A stretch of 64,000 nt of DNA from Cupriavidus pauculus (GCF_008801835.1 NZ_VZOW01000025.1:1-64000); one strand, 5' to 3'; positions 35,054 through 44,371 are shown, numbered from the stretch's first letter. Numbers and translations: made by a program. The notes: generated from the letters alone by a model not told the origin.

Positions 35054-35851
35054 TCATAGGCGTTTCCGAGAACGCCTGCGTAACAAGGGATTCATCGATC
35101 TCGGCAGCGCCTGGGGTATGGCCTGACTTCGTGTTTGTGTGCGAACAGGGCTTTCAATGTTTGTGATGCATTTTTCAAAATTTTCGACCAGAGCGAGAAA
35201 CCGGGTTGTTACGTCGGTACCACCAGGCCGATGTGCGTCCAGGAACCTTGCACGCGAGAAAGGTGCGACATATACGCGTCCATTTGGACTTTTCGGAAAG
35301 AGCCACCAGAGCCAAGGACTTCCACCAAGATCAAATAGTACCGGCGCTTTCGTGTCACCCCACTCCCGCAACAGAGCACTTTGCTCAGGGAACGGAATTC
35401 TAGTAATCAGCAAGTCTGCGTCCAGAGGCTTGCCTGCTCTTATTGCTTTAAGAAAGTGTTCGCCGTCCTTCTTTCGTCTTGTCCCATCGACAACCCAAAC
35501 GAGCTTTTGATAGAAGGCGTTGCGAGCCTGACGTTCCTCGGGCTTCAGGTACGAATGCTGGAATTCAATTACCCATCCATCATCGGTTTTCACATCCGCA
35601 ATGTGCCGCTCGCCATCTTCTGCTCTGTGGACAACCTCCTGCCAGTTGCTTGGGAACTCGTTCTTCCACGCGCGATGCCATTCCGTTTCGTTCTCCCACC
35701 ATGGGTCGCAGACGCGTTTCGCTTGATGGGCCCAGTGCCATGCCTTTAAGGTTCCGCACTTGGCGATCATCAGGCTTCCACAGGCTTCGCAGTTGCCTAG
35801 AAGGCCGCGCGCCGCTTCGTGGCGCTCACCTTTGACGGTTGCAAATTTCAT
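35054..35851 (-). CDS. CoiA-like nuclease
   Basis: 265 aa. N-terminal CxxC (C21, C24) with HWAH (about 39-42), then the PD-(D/E)xK-type core RHIADVKTDDGWVIEFQHS with D86 and E96-F-Q98 and the following YLKPEERQARNAFYQKLVWV, all hallmarks of the competence CoiA family. CoiA acts in DNA processing during transformation; homologues on islands have unknown roles and may be defence or recombination nucleases. The Pro/Arg-rich C-terminal tail is not conserved. The gene lies about 95 bp from the zinc-ribbon gene. Confidence 0.7.
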   Translation of the reverse strand: MKFATVKGERHEAARGLLGNCEACGSLMIAKCGTLKAWHWAHQAKRVCDPWWENETEWHRAWKNEFPSNWQEVVHRAEDGERHIADVKTDDGWVIEFQHSYLKPEERQARNAFYQKLVWVVDGTRRKKDGEHFLKAIRAGKPLDADLLITRIPFPEQSALLREWGDTKAPVLFDLGGSPWLWWLFPKSPNGRVYVAPFSRARFLDAHRPGGTDVTTRFLALVENFEKCITNIESPVRTQTRSQAIPQALPRSMNPLLRRRSRKRL

Positions 35852-36075
35852 GGTCTGCTTGGGCTATTGGGGTGCGAAGCAATGGCAGATGTTGGGGCGT
35901 GCTGCGAACCCGCTACCCACTATAGGAGACGGTGATCCGACTGTGGAGCGCGAAGCGAGTTGACGCCAGGAGGGAAATGTTAGTGCGGCACAGAGCAACC
36001 GATCGGATGCTGCTAATCCGGGATACGGTTAAACGACTGGCCGCAGTCTGTCCTCCCAAGGGGGCAATCTCGGCC

Positions 36076-36981
36076 TTATGCCCCGTCGAGAGTGGCGGCA
36101 ATGCGCTCAACCGTCCTGTTGCTGGCCAAGCCCAGCCGCTCCGTGACGGCATCGGGGGCAACGCCACGGATCAGCAGGCGCCGGCAGTACGTGTTGCGGA
36201 GGATTCTCGGGCTCATGTCCTCGGAATCTTGTCCGATGGAGGCGGAGGCCTCTCGTACGATCTTTCCGAGGCTCATGTCCGTGATGGGCGTGCCGGTCCG
36301 CTTCAGGGTGAATAGGAGATCGCCAGCGACCGGCCAGTCATGCCGTACCGCGTGCCATGCGCTCAAAGGGGCTATGGCGAAGGGCTCAAGATGGATGGTG
36401 CGGGAGATTTTCGGCGGACGTGCCGGTACGTGCAGGTAGGGCGGGGCGGCGTTCGGGTGTAGGTCCTCAAATCGAGCAGTACGCCCCTCGCTGGCCGTGA
36501 CGCCGGCGCCCAGGAAGAGCGCAACGATCGCACGTCTCTGGAGAGTTTCCGGCGAGTCAGCGCTGTGCGGCTGTACGAATTCCTGTAGGCGCTGGTCGAC
36601 GTCTTCGGGAAGGAAGAGGGCATCGGGATCTTCCGTAGGCCAATGCTGACCACGAACGAGATCGCTGGCAGGGTTGGCATCGCGGATGCCGATGTCGACC
36701 AGATGCCGGCACAGGCGATCGATGAGCTTGAGATAGCGCATGCGTGTCGCCGGCGAGTATGCGGTGGCGTCGGCATCAAGCCAAAACCCATCGAGCGCGT
36801 CAGCGCCGAAGTTGGCCACCGTCATCCCGCGGCCGACCAAGTATCGGTTAAATCTGTCGAACATTGCCCGATGCTGGACGATGGACTGCTGCGCGAACGG
36901 TCGCCGGTCAGCGCCGGCGGCTTCGCGTGCTTGCCAGTCAGCGTAGGCGCGTGCGGGGTCAAGGTGCCAGAGGGTATCCAT
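36076..36981 (-). CDS. Tyrosine-recombinase-fold protein lacking catalytic residues
   Basis: 301 aa with the core-binding and catalytic-domain layout of XerC-like recombinases. Aligning by eye: the first Arg is replaced by Thr (GAGVTASEG for GxGLRxSE), the HxxR box reads RILR, the LGH box reads LGLAS, and the nucleophilic Tyr is Ile (TVERIAA for TxxIYTH). Only the second Arg remains. It should be unable to cleave DNA and may act as an architectural or regulatory DNA binder. It is followed by the CoiA-like gene and preceded by the truncated DUF6884-like gene, whose 3' end overlaps its start by 23 nt. Confidence 0.7.
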   Translation of the reverse strand: MDTLWHLDPARAYADWQAREAAGADRRPFAQQSIVQHRAMFDRFNRYLVGRGMTVANFGADALDGFWLDADATAYSPATRMRYLKLIDRLCRHLVDIGIRDANPASDLVRGQHWPTEDPDALFLPEDVDQRLQEFVQPHSADSPETLQRRAIVALFLGAGVTASEGRTARFEDLHPNAAPPYLHVPARPPKISRTIHLEPFAIAPLSAWHAVRHDWPVAGDLLFTLKRTGTPITDMSLGKIVREASASIGQDSEDMSPRILRNTYCRRLLIRGVAPDAVTERLGLASNRTVERIAATLDGA

Positions 36982-37561
36982 AAGAATTTATATACTGAAT
37001 ATTGCGTCCCCCGACAACCCCTACCGCATCTTCGATGCGGTTATTGCTAGCAAACGCGGGGGGTAGGCCCACAGCACCCGCCGCACGGCTTCGGACACCA
37101 GCAAGCGATATCCACCTGGAGACGACGCGCGGACGGCCAGCAACTATGTCGTCGACATCGGCACATGCGGTCGGGCCGGCCGGTCCGACGAACAACTCGT
37201 TCAGGACGGCGCGTTTCAGCGCGTGCCTGCCCGGGCCGGGCTCGTTGAAGAGAATGTGATCGCCGACTGCAAAGGTCCCAAACCGCCGGTACAGCGGCTG
37301 CCCGTTCGGGTGGCAACCAATCTGGTCTGCGAGGGTGGGCGCCTGGCCTTCGAGAAAATCGGCAAGCTGCGAACGCTGATAACCGATCCCTCCGTGAACT
37401 TCATCGACGGGAAGCTCCGGCTTGCCAACCACGCCAATCGCGGCACGCATCACACGCCGGTAGTGCTGTCCGCCCGCCAGAAACACCCTGCTGGCTCGGC
37501 TGGGCCAGGCCACTTGGACGGGGTCATGCCAAGATGCGGTCAATCGGCTATCATAAGCCAT
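36959..37561 (-). pseudogene. DUF6884-like gene, 5' end cut off by a transposon
   Basis: The first 65 residues of the surviving frame contain RVFLAGGQHYRRVM and PVDEVHGGIGYQRSQLADFL, matching the C-terminal half of DUF6884-type proteins, which normally start about 70 residues earlier. The frame's ATG lies at 37561, immediately before the GGGG of the Tn3-family end at 37562, so the upstream half was removed by transposition. Downstream about 130 residues continue without recognisable features. The plus strand also has an open frame here, so certainty is moderate. Confidence 0.45.
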
Positions 37562-37604
37562 GGGGTTATATAGACAAGCAAAAACATTCCCGTCAGTTAT
37601 AACG
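37562..37604 (+). repeat. Terminal inverted repeat of Tn4651-type transposon, left end
   Basis: GGGGTTATATAGACAAGC starts at 37562 and continues to ATTCCCGTCAGTTATAACG. GGGG followed by about 40 bp immediately before tnpA, together with the truncated reading frame to the left, is the expected position and form of a Tn3-family terminus. I found no inverted copy within the window. Confidence 0.6.
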
Positions 37605-37672
37605 CTGGTCTAGAATTTTGCCACCATCCTCGGCTAGACTGGCTGGCCCTTCAGAGATTGCCGAGATCCTGT

Positions 37673-40672
37673 ATGGCCACCGTCGAGCGTACCGCCTACC
37701 CGCGTTTCCCGAAGGTTTTCTCCACCAAGGAGCTACAGGCGTGCTACACGCCGGATGCCGAGGAACTGGAGTGGGCCACCCGCTCAACCCGTGGTCAAGG
37801 TCCGCGACTTGGCTTGCTGGTGCTGCTGAAGGTCTTCCAGCAACTGCATTACTTCCCCAACCTGGACAGCATTCCCGTCGTCGTGATCGACCACGTGCGC
37901 GCCAGCGCTGGTCTGGCGCCAGATGCCGCGTTTGGCTATGACCGCAAGCTGTCCCCCACGCTGTACCGGCATTACACGGCGGTGCGCGAATTTCTCGGCG
38001 TCCAGCCCTATATTGGCACCGATGCCAACGAGGTCACGATCCGCGCCGCGCGCGAAGCCGCGGAAACGATGGACCAGCAGGTGGACATCATCAACGCCAC
38101 CATCGATGCGCTGATCCTGCACCAAGTCGAGCTGCCAGCGTTCTCCACCCTAGACAACATTGCCGAGCAGATTCACACCCGCACGCAGACCGCGCTGTTT
38201 CGACGCGTCGCAAGGCGCTTGTCGGATGAAGAACGGCAGCGGCTGGACCGGCTTCTGACCCGGGAATTCACCAACCGCCTGACGGCCTACAACAACATCA
38301 AGCGCCACGCGCGCCGTCCATCACGCAAGCATCTCAGCCTACTCATAGAACACCTGACCTTACTCGACGGTCTTGGCGATTTCTCTCGCGCAATCGCAGG
38401 CGTGCCAGCCTCGAAGCTGCGCTCGCTGGCCAGCCAGGCCATGAGCCTGGACGCGGCCAATCTACGGGAGATCCAGCCTGAGAAGCGCTACACGCTGATC
38501 GTCGCCTTGCTCAACCATATGCGCGTGCGCACCCGCGACGATCTCGCGGAGATGTTCATCCGTCGCATGGGCGCCATCCACAAGCGGGCGCGCGATGAGA
38601 TGGAGCGCATCCAGTCCCGTCAGCGCGCGCAGATGGAGAAGCTGGTCACCTTGCTCGACGGCGTGGTCGATATCGTCGCCGATGGCCAGGACGACGCGCT
38701 GATCGGCCGGCAGGTGCGCCGCTTCCTCGCGCCGTCCGGCGATTTGGAGCCGCTGCGCGAGAGTTGCGCCGAGGTACGCGCCTTCAGCGGTAACAATTAC
38801 CTGCCGCTGCTGTGGCGGCATTTCCGCGCGCACCGCTCCGTGATGCTGCGCCTGGCGCAGGTGCTGGAATGGGAGTCGACCAGCCAGTCGCGCACGCTGC
38901 TGGCGGCACTTGCGGTGGTGCTGGACAATGAATCTCTGCATCGCGAATGGATCGCCGCCGGCGTCGATGTGAGCTTCGCCTCGGAACGTTGGCGCAAGCT
39001 GGTGCGCCGCCCCCACGACCAGGGCGCCCCCACCAACCGGCGCTACCTGGAACTTTGCGTGCTCTCGCATATGGTCAACGAGCTGCGTTCCGGCGACTTG
39101 TGCGTGGTGGGGTCGGATGCCTTTGCCGATTACCGTGCGCACCTGCTGCCCTGGCGCGAATGCGAACGGCGCCTGCCCGAATACTGCGCCAAGCTGGACA
39201 TGCCGGCCAACGCGCAGGACTTCGTGGTGCATCTACGCCAGTGGCTGACCGACACGGCTCGTACGCTGGATGCCAGTTTTCCCGACAAGCGCCAGCACGT
39301 CACCATCGGCCAGGACGGCGAACCCGTGCTCAAGCGGACGATCGCCAGGGAGATCCCGGCCAGCGCGATCGCCCTGCAACAGGCGCTGATCCGGCGCATG
39401 CCGACGCGCAATCTGCTGGACGTGCTGGCCAACATCGAGCACTGGACCCACTTCACGCGGCACTTCGGCCCGCTCTCCGGCAGCGACCCCAAGATCCGCA
39501 ATGCGGCCGAGCGCTACCTGCTGACCATCTTCGCCATGGGCTGCAACCTGGGGCCCACCCAGGCCGCCCGCCATATGGCGGATCGGGTCACGCCGCACAT
39601 GATGTCGTTCGTCAACCGCCGGCATCTGAGCCTGGAGCGTCTCGAAACCGCGCAGCGGGAATTGATCGAGCTGTATCTGCGGCTTGACCTGCCCAAGCAC
39701 TGGGGGGATGGCAAGACCGTCGCGGCTGACGGCACCCAGTACGACTTCTACGACAACAACCTGCTGGCCGGCTACCACTTCCGCTACCGCAAGATGGGCG
39801 CGGTGGCCTACCGGCACGTGGCCGACAACTACATCGCGGTGTTCCGGCATTTCATTCCGCCCGGCGTGTGGGAAGCCATCTACGTGATCGAGGGTCTGCT
39901 CAAAGCCGGCTTGAGCGTGGAGGCCGATACCGTGCACGCCGACACCCAGGGCCAGTCGGCGGCAGTGTTCGCCTTCACGCATCTGCTGGGCATCAACCTG
40001 ATGCCGCGCATCCGCAACTGGCAGGATCTGAAGCTTTACCGTGCCGATGCCAGCACCAAATACAAGCACATCGACCGGCTGTTCTCGGACATCGTGGACT
40101 GGGACCTGATCGCCTTCCACTGGCAGGACCTGATGCAGGTAGCGCTATCGATCCAGGCCGGAACAATCTCCTCGCCGCTCCTGCTGCGCCGGTTCGGCTC
40201 GGAAAGCCGCCGCAATCGCCTGTTCCTGGCGGCGCAGGAACTCGGCAAGGTCGTGCGCACGGCGTTCCTGCTCGAATGGATCGGCAGCCGCGAACTACGC
40301 CAAGAGATCACCGCCACCACCAACAAGATCGAGTCCTACAATGGCTTTGCCAAATGGTTCTCATTCGGCGGTGACGTGCTGGCCGAAAACGATCCCGACG
40401 AACAGCAGAAGCGCCTACGCTACAACGACCTGATCGCCTCGGCCGTGATTCTGCAGAACACGGCGGACATGATGCAGGCCCTGCGCGCGATGGTGAAGGA
40501 AGGGATCAAGGTCGACGTGGCCGACATTGGCTTCCTGAGTCCCTATCTCACCAGCAACATCAAGCGCTTCGGCGACTATAAACTCAACCTGGAGCGGGTG
40601 CCGGAAGCCTGGATTCGCGACAGCCTCTTCGCCGCTCCCGCCCATTCCGTCCGCAAGCCTCGCCATGCCTGA
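37673..40672 (+). CDS. tnpA: Tn3-family transposase TnpA, Tn4651 subgroup
   Basis: 999 aa, the length of Tn3-family TnpA. Recognisable parts include the N-terminal DUF4158-type region (FPKVFSTKELQACYTPDAEE) and the C-terminal catalytic region (WGDGKTVAADGTQYDFYDNN, HADTQGQSAAVFAFTHLLGI, KIESYNGFAKW). It catalyses replicative transposition by joining ends to a target. ATG 37673 is preferred over the TTG at 37658. TnpC overlaps its end by 8 nt, which points to the Tn4651/Tn4652 group. Intact frame, so likely active if both ends remain. Confidence 0.92.
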   Translation: MATVERTAYPRFPKVFSTKELQACYTPDAEELEWATRSTRGQGPRLGLLVLLKVFQQLHYFPNLDSIPVVVIDHVRASAGLAPDAAFGYDRKLSPTLYRHYTAVREFLGVQPYIGTDANEVTIRAAREAAETMDQQVDIINATIDALILHQVELPAFSTLDNIAEQIHTRTQTALFRRVARRLSDEERQRLDRLLTREFTNRLTAYNNIKRHARRPSRKHLSLLIEHLTLLDGLGDFSRAIAGVPASKLRSLASQAMSLDAANLREIQPEKRYTLIVALLNHMRVRTRDDLAEMFIRRMGAIHKRARDEMERIQSRQRAQMEKLVTLLDGVVDIVADGQDDALIGRQVRRFLAPSGDLEPLRESCAEVRAFSGNNYLPLLWRHFRAHRSVMLRLAQVLEWESTSQSRTLLAALAVVLDNESLHREWIAAGVDVSFASERWRKLVRRPHDQGAPTNRRYLELCVLSHMVNELRSGDLCVVGSDAFADYRAHLLPWRECERRLPEYCAKLDMPANAQDFVVHLRQWLTDTARTLDASFPDKRQHVTIGQDGEPVLKRTIAREIPASAIALQQALIRRMPTRNLLDVLANIEHWTHFTRHFGPLSGSDPKIRNAAERYLLTIFAMGCNLGPTQAARHMADRVTPHMMSFVNRRHLSLERLETAQRELIELYLRLDLPKHWGDGKTVAADGTQYDFYDNNLLAGYHFRYRKMGAVAYRHVADNYIAVFRHFIPPGVWEAIYVIEGLLKAGLSVEADTVHADTQGQSAAVFAFTHLLGINLMPRIRNWQDLKLYRADASTKYKHIDRLFSDIVDWDLIAFHWQDLMQVALSIQAGTISSPLLLRRFGSESRRNRLFLAAQELGKVVRTAFLLEWIGSRELRQEITATTNKIESYNGFAKWFSFGGDVLAENDPDEQQKRLRYNDLIASAVILQNTADMMQALRAMVKEGIKVDVADIGFLSPYLTSNIKRFGDYKLNLERVPEAWIRDSLFAAPAHSVRKPRHA

Positions 40673-41009
40673 CACCGATACCCCTTACGGCAGGGTCGAC
40701 GCCGAGGCGTTGCAAGCGCTTCGGGACACGTTCGACACAACCACCATCCTGCGCGTGGTGGACCACCTCGATGCGATCCGCGCGCGTTGCTGTGAGCCAG
40801 CCGGGCTGCGCGACGATCTGCTGCGCTTGCACGGCATGGCACATACGCTGATCAACGGCGCCGCGTTGTCGTATCCAACCACTGGCCCGACCCTCGTGGA
40901 CCAGGCCGAGGCCATCATAGAGGAGCTGGACGACTGGATCTTGCTGCTCAAGCGCGCCGTGCAAGCGCTGCGCCCGCTGGAGCCGCTTCGTCCCGGCGAC
41001 GATAGCTGA
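40665..41009 (+). CDS. tnpC: TnpC, post-transcriptional regulator of transposase
   Basis: 114 aa, predicted helical and acidic (VDHLDAIRARCCEPAGLRDD, AIIEELDDWILLLKRAVQAL). Size and position, starting inside the last codons of tnpA, match TnpC of Tn4651/Tn4652, which lowers TnpA production. Translational coupling is implied by the 8-nt overlap. Confidence 0.75.
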   Translation: MPDTDTPYGRVDAEALQALRDTFDTTTILRVVDHLDAIRARCCEPAGLRDDLLRLHGMAHTLINGAALSYPTTGPTLVDQAEAIIEELDDWILLLKRAVQALRPLEPLRPGDDS

Positions 41010-41112
41010 CTCGGCGAGGTCGCTTGCCCGTCGAGACGGCGCATGTGAGGCTGGCTGCGACGACGCGGCAGAACAGAAGCCGGAACGAGCCAGGGCAGCG
41101 TAGCCGCGTCCA

Positions 41113-41538
41113 CTACGCCCTTTGGCGCACTTTTCCCGCTTGCAGCGATGCGATCAGCGGGCAGGATACGTTGCCCTGGCGGGCATGGCAGGCGCACACC
41201 AGCTCGGACAGCACGGCCTCCATGCGTCTCAGGTCGGCCAGCTTTGCGCGCACGTCGTTGAGCTTGCGCTCGGCCAGGCTGCTGGCTTCCTCGCAATGGG
41301 TGCCGTCCTCCAGGCGAAGCAGTTCGCCAATTTCTTCCAGACTGAATCCCAGCCGTTTGGCCGCTTTCACGAACCTCACGCGCGTCACATCCGCTTCGCC
41401 ATAGCGGCGGATGCTGCCATAAGGCTTGTCCGGCTCCGGCAGCAGCCCCTTGCGCTGGTAGAACCGAATGGTTTCCACATTGATCTCGGCCGCCTTGGCG
41501 AAGGCGCCGATGGTCAAATTCTCCAAATTGCGTTCCAT
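41113..41538 (-). CDS. merR: Mercury-responsive regulator MerR
   Basis: 141 aa. HTH at residues 8-45 (TIGAFAKAAEINVETIRFYQ) and Hg ligands C82, C117 and C126, the classic triad; C115 is also present. MerR dimers repress and, with Hg(II), activate the divergent merTPCA promoter by untwisting the 19-bp spacer. Transcribed away from merT, with the shared operator at 41549-41566. Confidence 0.95.
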   Translation of the reverse strand: MERNLENLTIGAFAKAAEINVETIRFYQRKGLLPEPDKPYGSIRRYGEADVTRVRFVKAAKRLGFSLEEIGELLRLEDGTHCEEASSLAERKLNDVRAKLADLRRMEAVLSELVCACHARQGNVSCPLIASLQAGKVRQRA

Positions 41539-41543
41539 CCCGC

Positions 41544-41574
41544 TTGACTCCGTACAAAACTACGGAAGTAAGCT
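41544..41574 (+). promoter_or_regulatory. mer promoter/operator
   Basis: TTGACT (41544-41549) and TAAGCT (41569-41574) are exactly 19 bp apart, as in MerR-activated promoters. The spacer holds the dyad TCCGTA (41549-41554) / TACGGA (41561-41566). Confidence 0.93.
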
Positions 41575-41609
41575 TACGTTATCACTTCCCGATTCGAAAG
41601 ACCAAGCGC

Positions 41610-41960
41610 ATGCCACAACCGCAACCCGGGCGCCGTGCACTCTTTGCCGGCGGGCTGGCCGCCATCCTCGCCTCCACCTGCTGCCTGGGGCCGTTGGTCC
41701 TGGTCGCGCTCGGTTTCAGCGGGGCCTGGATCGGTAACCTGACCGCGCTGGAGCCATATCGGCCTCTTTTTATCGGCACGGCGCTGGTGGCACTGTTCTT
41801 CGGCTGGCGGCGCATTTTCCGTCCGCCGCAAGTCTGCAACCCGGGGGAGGCCTGCGCCATCCCGAAGGTACGCGCCACCTACAAGCTCATGTTCTGGGTC
41901 GTCGCGCTGTTGGTTCTGGTCGCGCTCGGATTTCCCTACGTCATGCCATGGTTCTACTGA
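41610..41960 (+). CDS. merT: Mercuric ion transporter MerT
   Basis: 116 aa inner-membrane protein with three hydrophobic helices. The first helix has the Cys pair C24-C25 (STCCLGPLV), the cytoplasmic loop has C76 and C82 (VCNPGEACAIP). MerT takes Hg(II) from MerP and passes it inward to MerA. The ATG at 41610 gives the normal length; the longer frame from 41544 runs through the promoter. First gene of the mer operon. Confidence 0.94.
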   Translation: MPQPQPGRRALFAGGLAAILASTCCLGPLVLVALGFSGAWIGNLTALEPYRPLFIGTALVALFFGWRRIFRPPQVCNPGEACAIPKVRATYKLMFWVVALLVLVALGFPYVMPWFY

Positions 41961-41973
41961 TCAGGAGTTCGCC

Positions 41974-42249
41974 ATGAGAAAGCTGTTTGCCGCCCTCGCT
42001 CTCGCCGCCGCCGTCGCTCCCGCGTGGGCCGCGATGCAAACCGTCACGCTGTCTGTGCCGGGCATGACTTGCGAGACCTGCCCGATCACGGTCAAGAAAG
42101 CGCTCTCCAAGGTCGACGGCGTAAGTAAGGCCAGCGTCAGTTTCGAGCAGCGCGCGGCCGTCGTCACCTTCGATGATGCCAAGACCAGCGTGCAGAAACT
42201 GACCAAGGCGACCGAGGACGCGGGCTATCCATCCAGCGTCAAGCGCTAA
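41974..42249 (+). CDS. merP: Periplasmic mercury-binding protein MerP
   Basis: 91 aa with a signal peptide (RKLFAALALAAAVAPAWA) and one HMA fold holding C33 and C36 (GMTCETC). It captures Hg(II) in the periplasm and hands it to MerT. AGGAG before the start at 41974; 13 bp after merT. Confidence 0.95.
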   Translation: MRKLFAALALAAAVAPAWAAMQTVTLSVPGMTCETCPITVKKALSKVDGVSKASVSFEQRAAVVTFDDAKTSVQKLTKATEDAGYPSSVKR

Positions 42250-42277
42250 GCCCCGGAGCGAACGCGGGAGCGAGATC

Positions 42278-42649
42278 ATGGGACGGATCACGCGCGTGGC
42301 CAACAAGGCAGGGGCGCTTGGCAGCATCGTCTCGGCGATGGGCTGCGCGAGTTGCTTTCCCGCCATCGCCGGCTTGGGCGCGGCCATCGGCCTGGGCTTC
42401 CTGAGCCAGTACGAGGGGCTGTTCATTCGCCTCCTGTTGCCGGCGTTCGCTGGCATCGCGCTACTCGCCAATGGGATCGGATGGCTCAACCATCGGCAGT
42501 GGCAACGGACCGCGCTCGGACTGATCGGCCCGCTCCTGGTGCTGGCCGCGGTGTATTTGAGCTTTGGCTGGCGCAGCGAAGCGCTGCTCTCGCCGGCGAA
42601 GCGCTGCGGGGCACCGGACGCCTGTGAACTACCGGCCAAGCGCGGCTGA
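42278..42649 (+). CDS. merC: MerC-like mercury transporter, short form
   Basis: 123 aa. N-terminus GALGSIVSAMGCASCFPAIA with C23/C26 and C-terminus CGAPDACELPAKR match MerC, an alternative inner-membrane Hg(II) importer. Only three hydrophobic helices can be drawn, whereas MerC usually has four and is about 15-20 residues longer; the missing stretch corresponds to the last helix before the C-terminal Cys pair. This would change the side of the membrane on which the tail lies, so it may be a degraded or divergent MerC. Confidence 0.75.
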   Translation: MGRITRVANKAGALGSIVSAMGCASCFPAIAGLGAAIGLGFLSQYEGLFIRLLLPAFAGIALLANGIGWLNHRQWQRTALGLIGPLLVLAAVYLSFGWRSEALLSPAKRCGAPDACELPAKRG

Positions 42650-42688
42650 TCGCCTGGCCGTCGCCTATATGACAGAAGGAACTGTGGC

Positions 42689-44371
42689 ATGACCCACTTG
42701 AAGATCACTGGCATGACCTGCGACTCGTGCGCCGCGCACGTCAAAGAAGCCTTGGAGAGAGTGCCGGGCGTGCGGTCGGCGGTGGTGTCCTACCCGAGGG
42801 CGATGGCGCAACTTGCCACCGAGCCTGGCACCTCGCCGCAGGCGCTGACTGTCGCCGTGGCCGGACTGGGCTACCGGGCGATGCTCGCCGAGGCCTCGCC
42901 AGCGGAAAAAGGCAGCCTGCTCGACAAGGCGTTGGGCTGGCTGGGCGGCGGTGACAAGTCCAGGAGCGAAGCCGGCGGCCTGCATATCGCCATTATCGGC
43001 AGCGGCGGCGCCGCGATGGCGGCGGCGCTCAAGGCCGTCGAGCAAGGCGCGCAGGTGACCTTGATCGAGCGCGGCACCATCGGTGGCACCTGCGTCAATG
43101 TCGGCTGCGTGCCGTCCAAGATCATGATCCGCGCGGCCCACATCGCCCACCTGCGCCGCGAAAGCCCGTTCGACGGGGGCATCCAGGCTACGCCGCCGGC
43201 GATCCTGCGCGCGCGCCTGCTGGCCCAGCAGCAGGGGCGTGTCGATGAGCTGCGCCGCGCCAAGTATGAGGGCATCCTGGCAAGTACCCCGGCCATCACG
43301 GTGCTGCGCGGCGAGGCGCGCTTCCAGAACGGGCACACCCTGAGCGTGCGCCAGACCGAGGGCGGCGAGCGCGCGGTGGCGTTTGACCGCTGCCTGATCG
43401 CCACTGGCGCCAGCGCGGCCGTGCCGCTGATCCCCGGTCTGAAGGACACCCCCTACTGGACCTCGAACGAGGCGCTGGCCAGCAACATCCTGCCGAAGCG
43501 GCTGGCCGTGATCGGCTCGTCGGTAGTGGCCGTGGAGCTGGCGCAGGCCTTCGCCCGGCTCGGCAGCCAAGTCACGATCCTGGCGCGCAGCACGCTGTTC
43601 TTCCGCGAGGACCCGTCCATCGGCGGGACCGTCACGGCCGCCTTCCGCGCCGAGGACATGACGGTGCTGGAACACACGCAGGCCAGCCAAGTGGGCTACG
43701 CGGACGGCGAATTCGTGCTCACCACCGGGCACGGCGAAATCCGTGCTGACCAGTTGCTGGTCGCCACCGGCCGCGCGCCCAACACGCGCGAGCTGGCACT
43801 GGAGGCGGCAGGTGTGAGGGTCAACGCGCAGGGCGCCATCGTCATCGACCATGGCATGCGCACCACCGCACCCCACATCTACGCCGCCGGCGACTGCACC
43901 AACCAGCCGCAATTCGTCTACGTGGCGGCGGCGGCCGGCACCCGCGCGGCGATCAATATGACCGGAGGCGATGCCGCGCTCGATTTGAGCGCTGTGCCGG
44001 CGGTCGTGTTCACCGACCCGCAGGTCGCCACCGTGGGCTACAGCGAGGCGGAAGCGCACCACGAGGGCATCGAGACCGACAGCCGGATGTTGACGCTGGA
44101 CAACGTGCCGCGCGCGTTGGCCAACTTCGACACGCGCGGCTTCATCAAGCTGGTCGCCGAGGCCGGTACCGACCGGCTGATTGGCGTGCAGGCGGTGGCG
44201 CCGGAAGCTGGTGAGCTGATCCAGACGGCGGCGCTGGCGATCCGGGCGCGCATGACCGTGCAGGAACTGGCGGACCAGTTGTTCCCATACCTGACGATGG
44301 TCGAGGGGCTGAAGCTCGCGGCACAGACGTTCAGTAAAGACGTGAGCCAGCTATCCTGTTGCGCCGGATGA
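42689..44371 (+). CDS. merA: Mercuric reductase MerA
   Basis: 560 aa. N-terminal HMA domain with C11/C14 (GMTCDSC), FAD-binding IIGSGGAAMAAALKA, redox pair C135/C140 (GTCVNVGC), NAD-binding VIGSSVVAVELAQA, and the C-terminal CC pair at 557-558 (SCCAG). It reduces Hg(II) to Hg(0) with NADPH in the cytoplasm. Full length, last gene of the operon; no merD or merE follows. Confidence 0.97.
   Translation: MTHLKITGMTCDSCAAHVKEALERVPGVRSAVVSYPRAMAQLATEPGTSPQALTVAVAGLGYRAMLAEASPAEKGSLLDKALGWLGGGDKSRSEAGGLHIAIIGSGGAAMAAALKAVEQGAQVTLIERGTIGGTCVNVGCVPSKIMIRAAHIAHLRRESPFDGGIQATPPAILRARLLAQQQGRVDELRRAKYEGILASTPAITVLRGEARFQNGHTLSVRQTEGGERAVAFDRCLIATGASAAVPLIPGLKDTPYWTSNEALASNILPKRLAVIGSSVVAVELAQAFARLGSQVTILARSTLFFREDPSIGGTVTAAFRAEDMTVLEHTQASQVGYADGEFVLTTGHGEIRADQLLVATGRAPNTRELALEAAGVRVNAQGAIVIDHGMRTTAPHIYAAGDCTNQPQFVYVAAAAGTRAAINMTGGDAALDLSAVPAVVFTDPQVATVGYSEAEAHHEGIETDSRMLTLDNVPRALANFDTRGFIKLVAEAGTDRLIGVQAVAPEAGELIQTAALAIRARMTVQELADQLFPYLTMVEGLKLAAQTFSKDVSQLSCCAG

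Noticed and set aside
42665..44062. 465-aa minus-strand frame opposite merA
   Set aside because: High-GC shadow of merA; composition is dominated by Arg, Gly and His with no domain.
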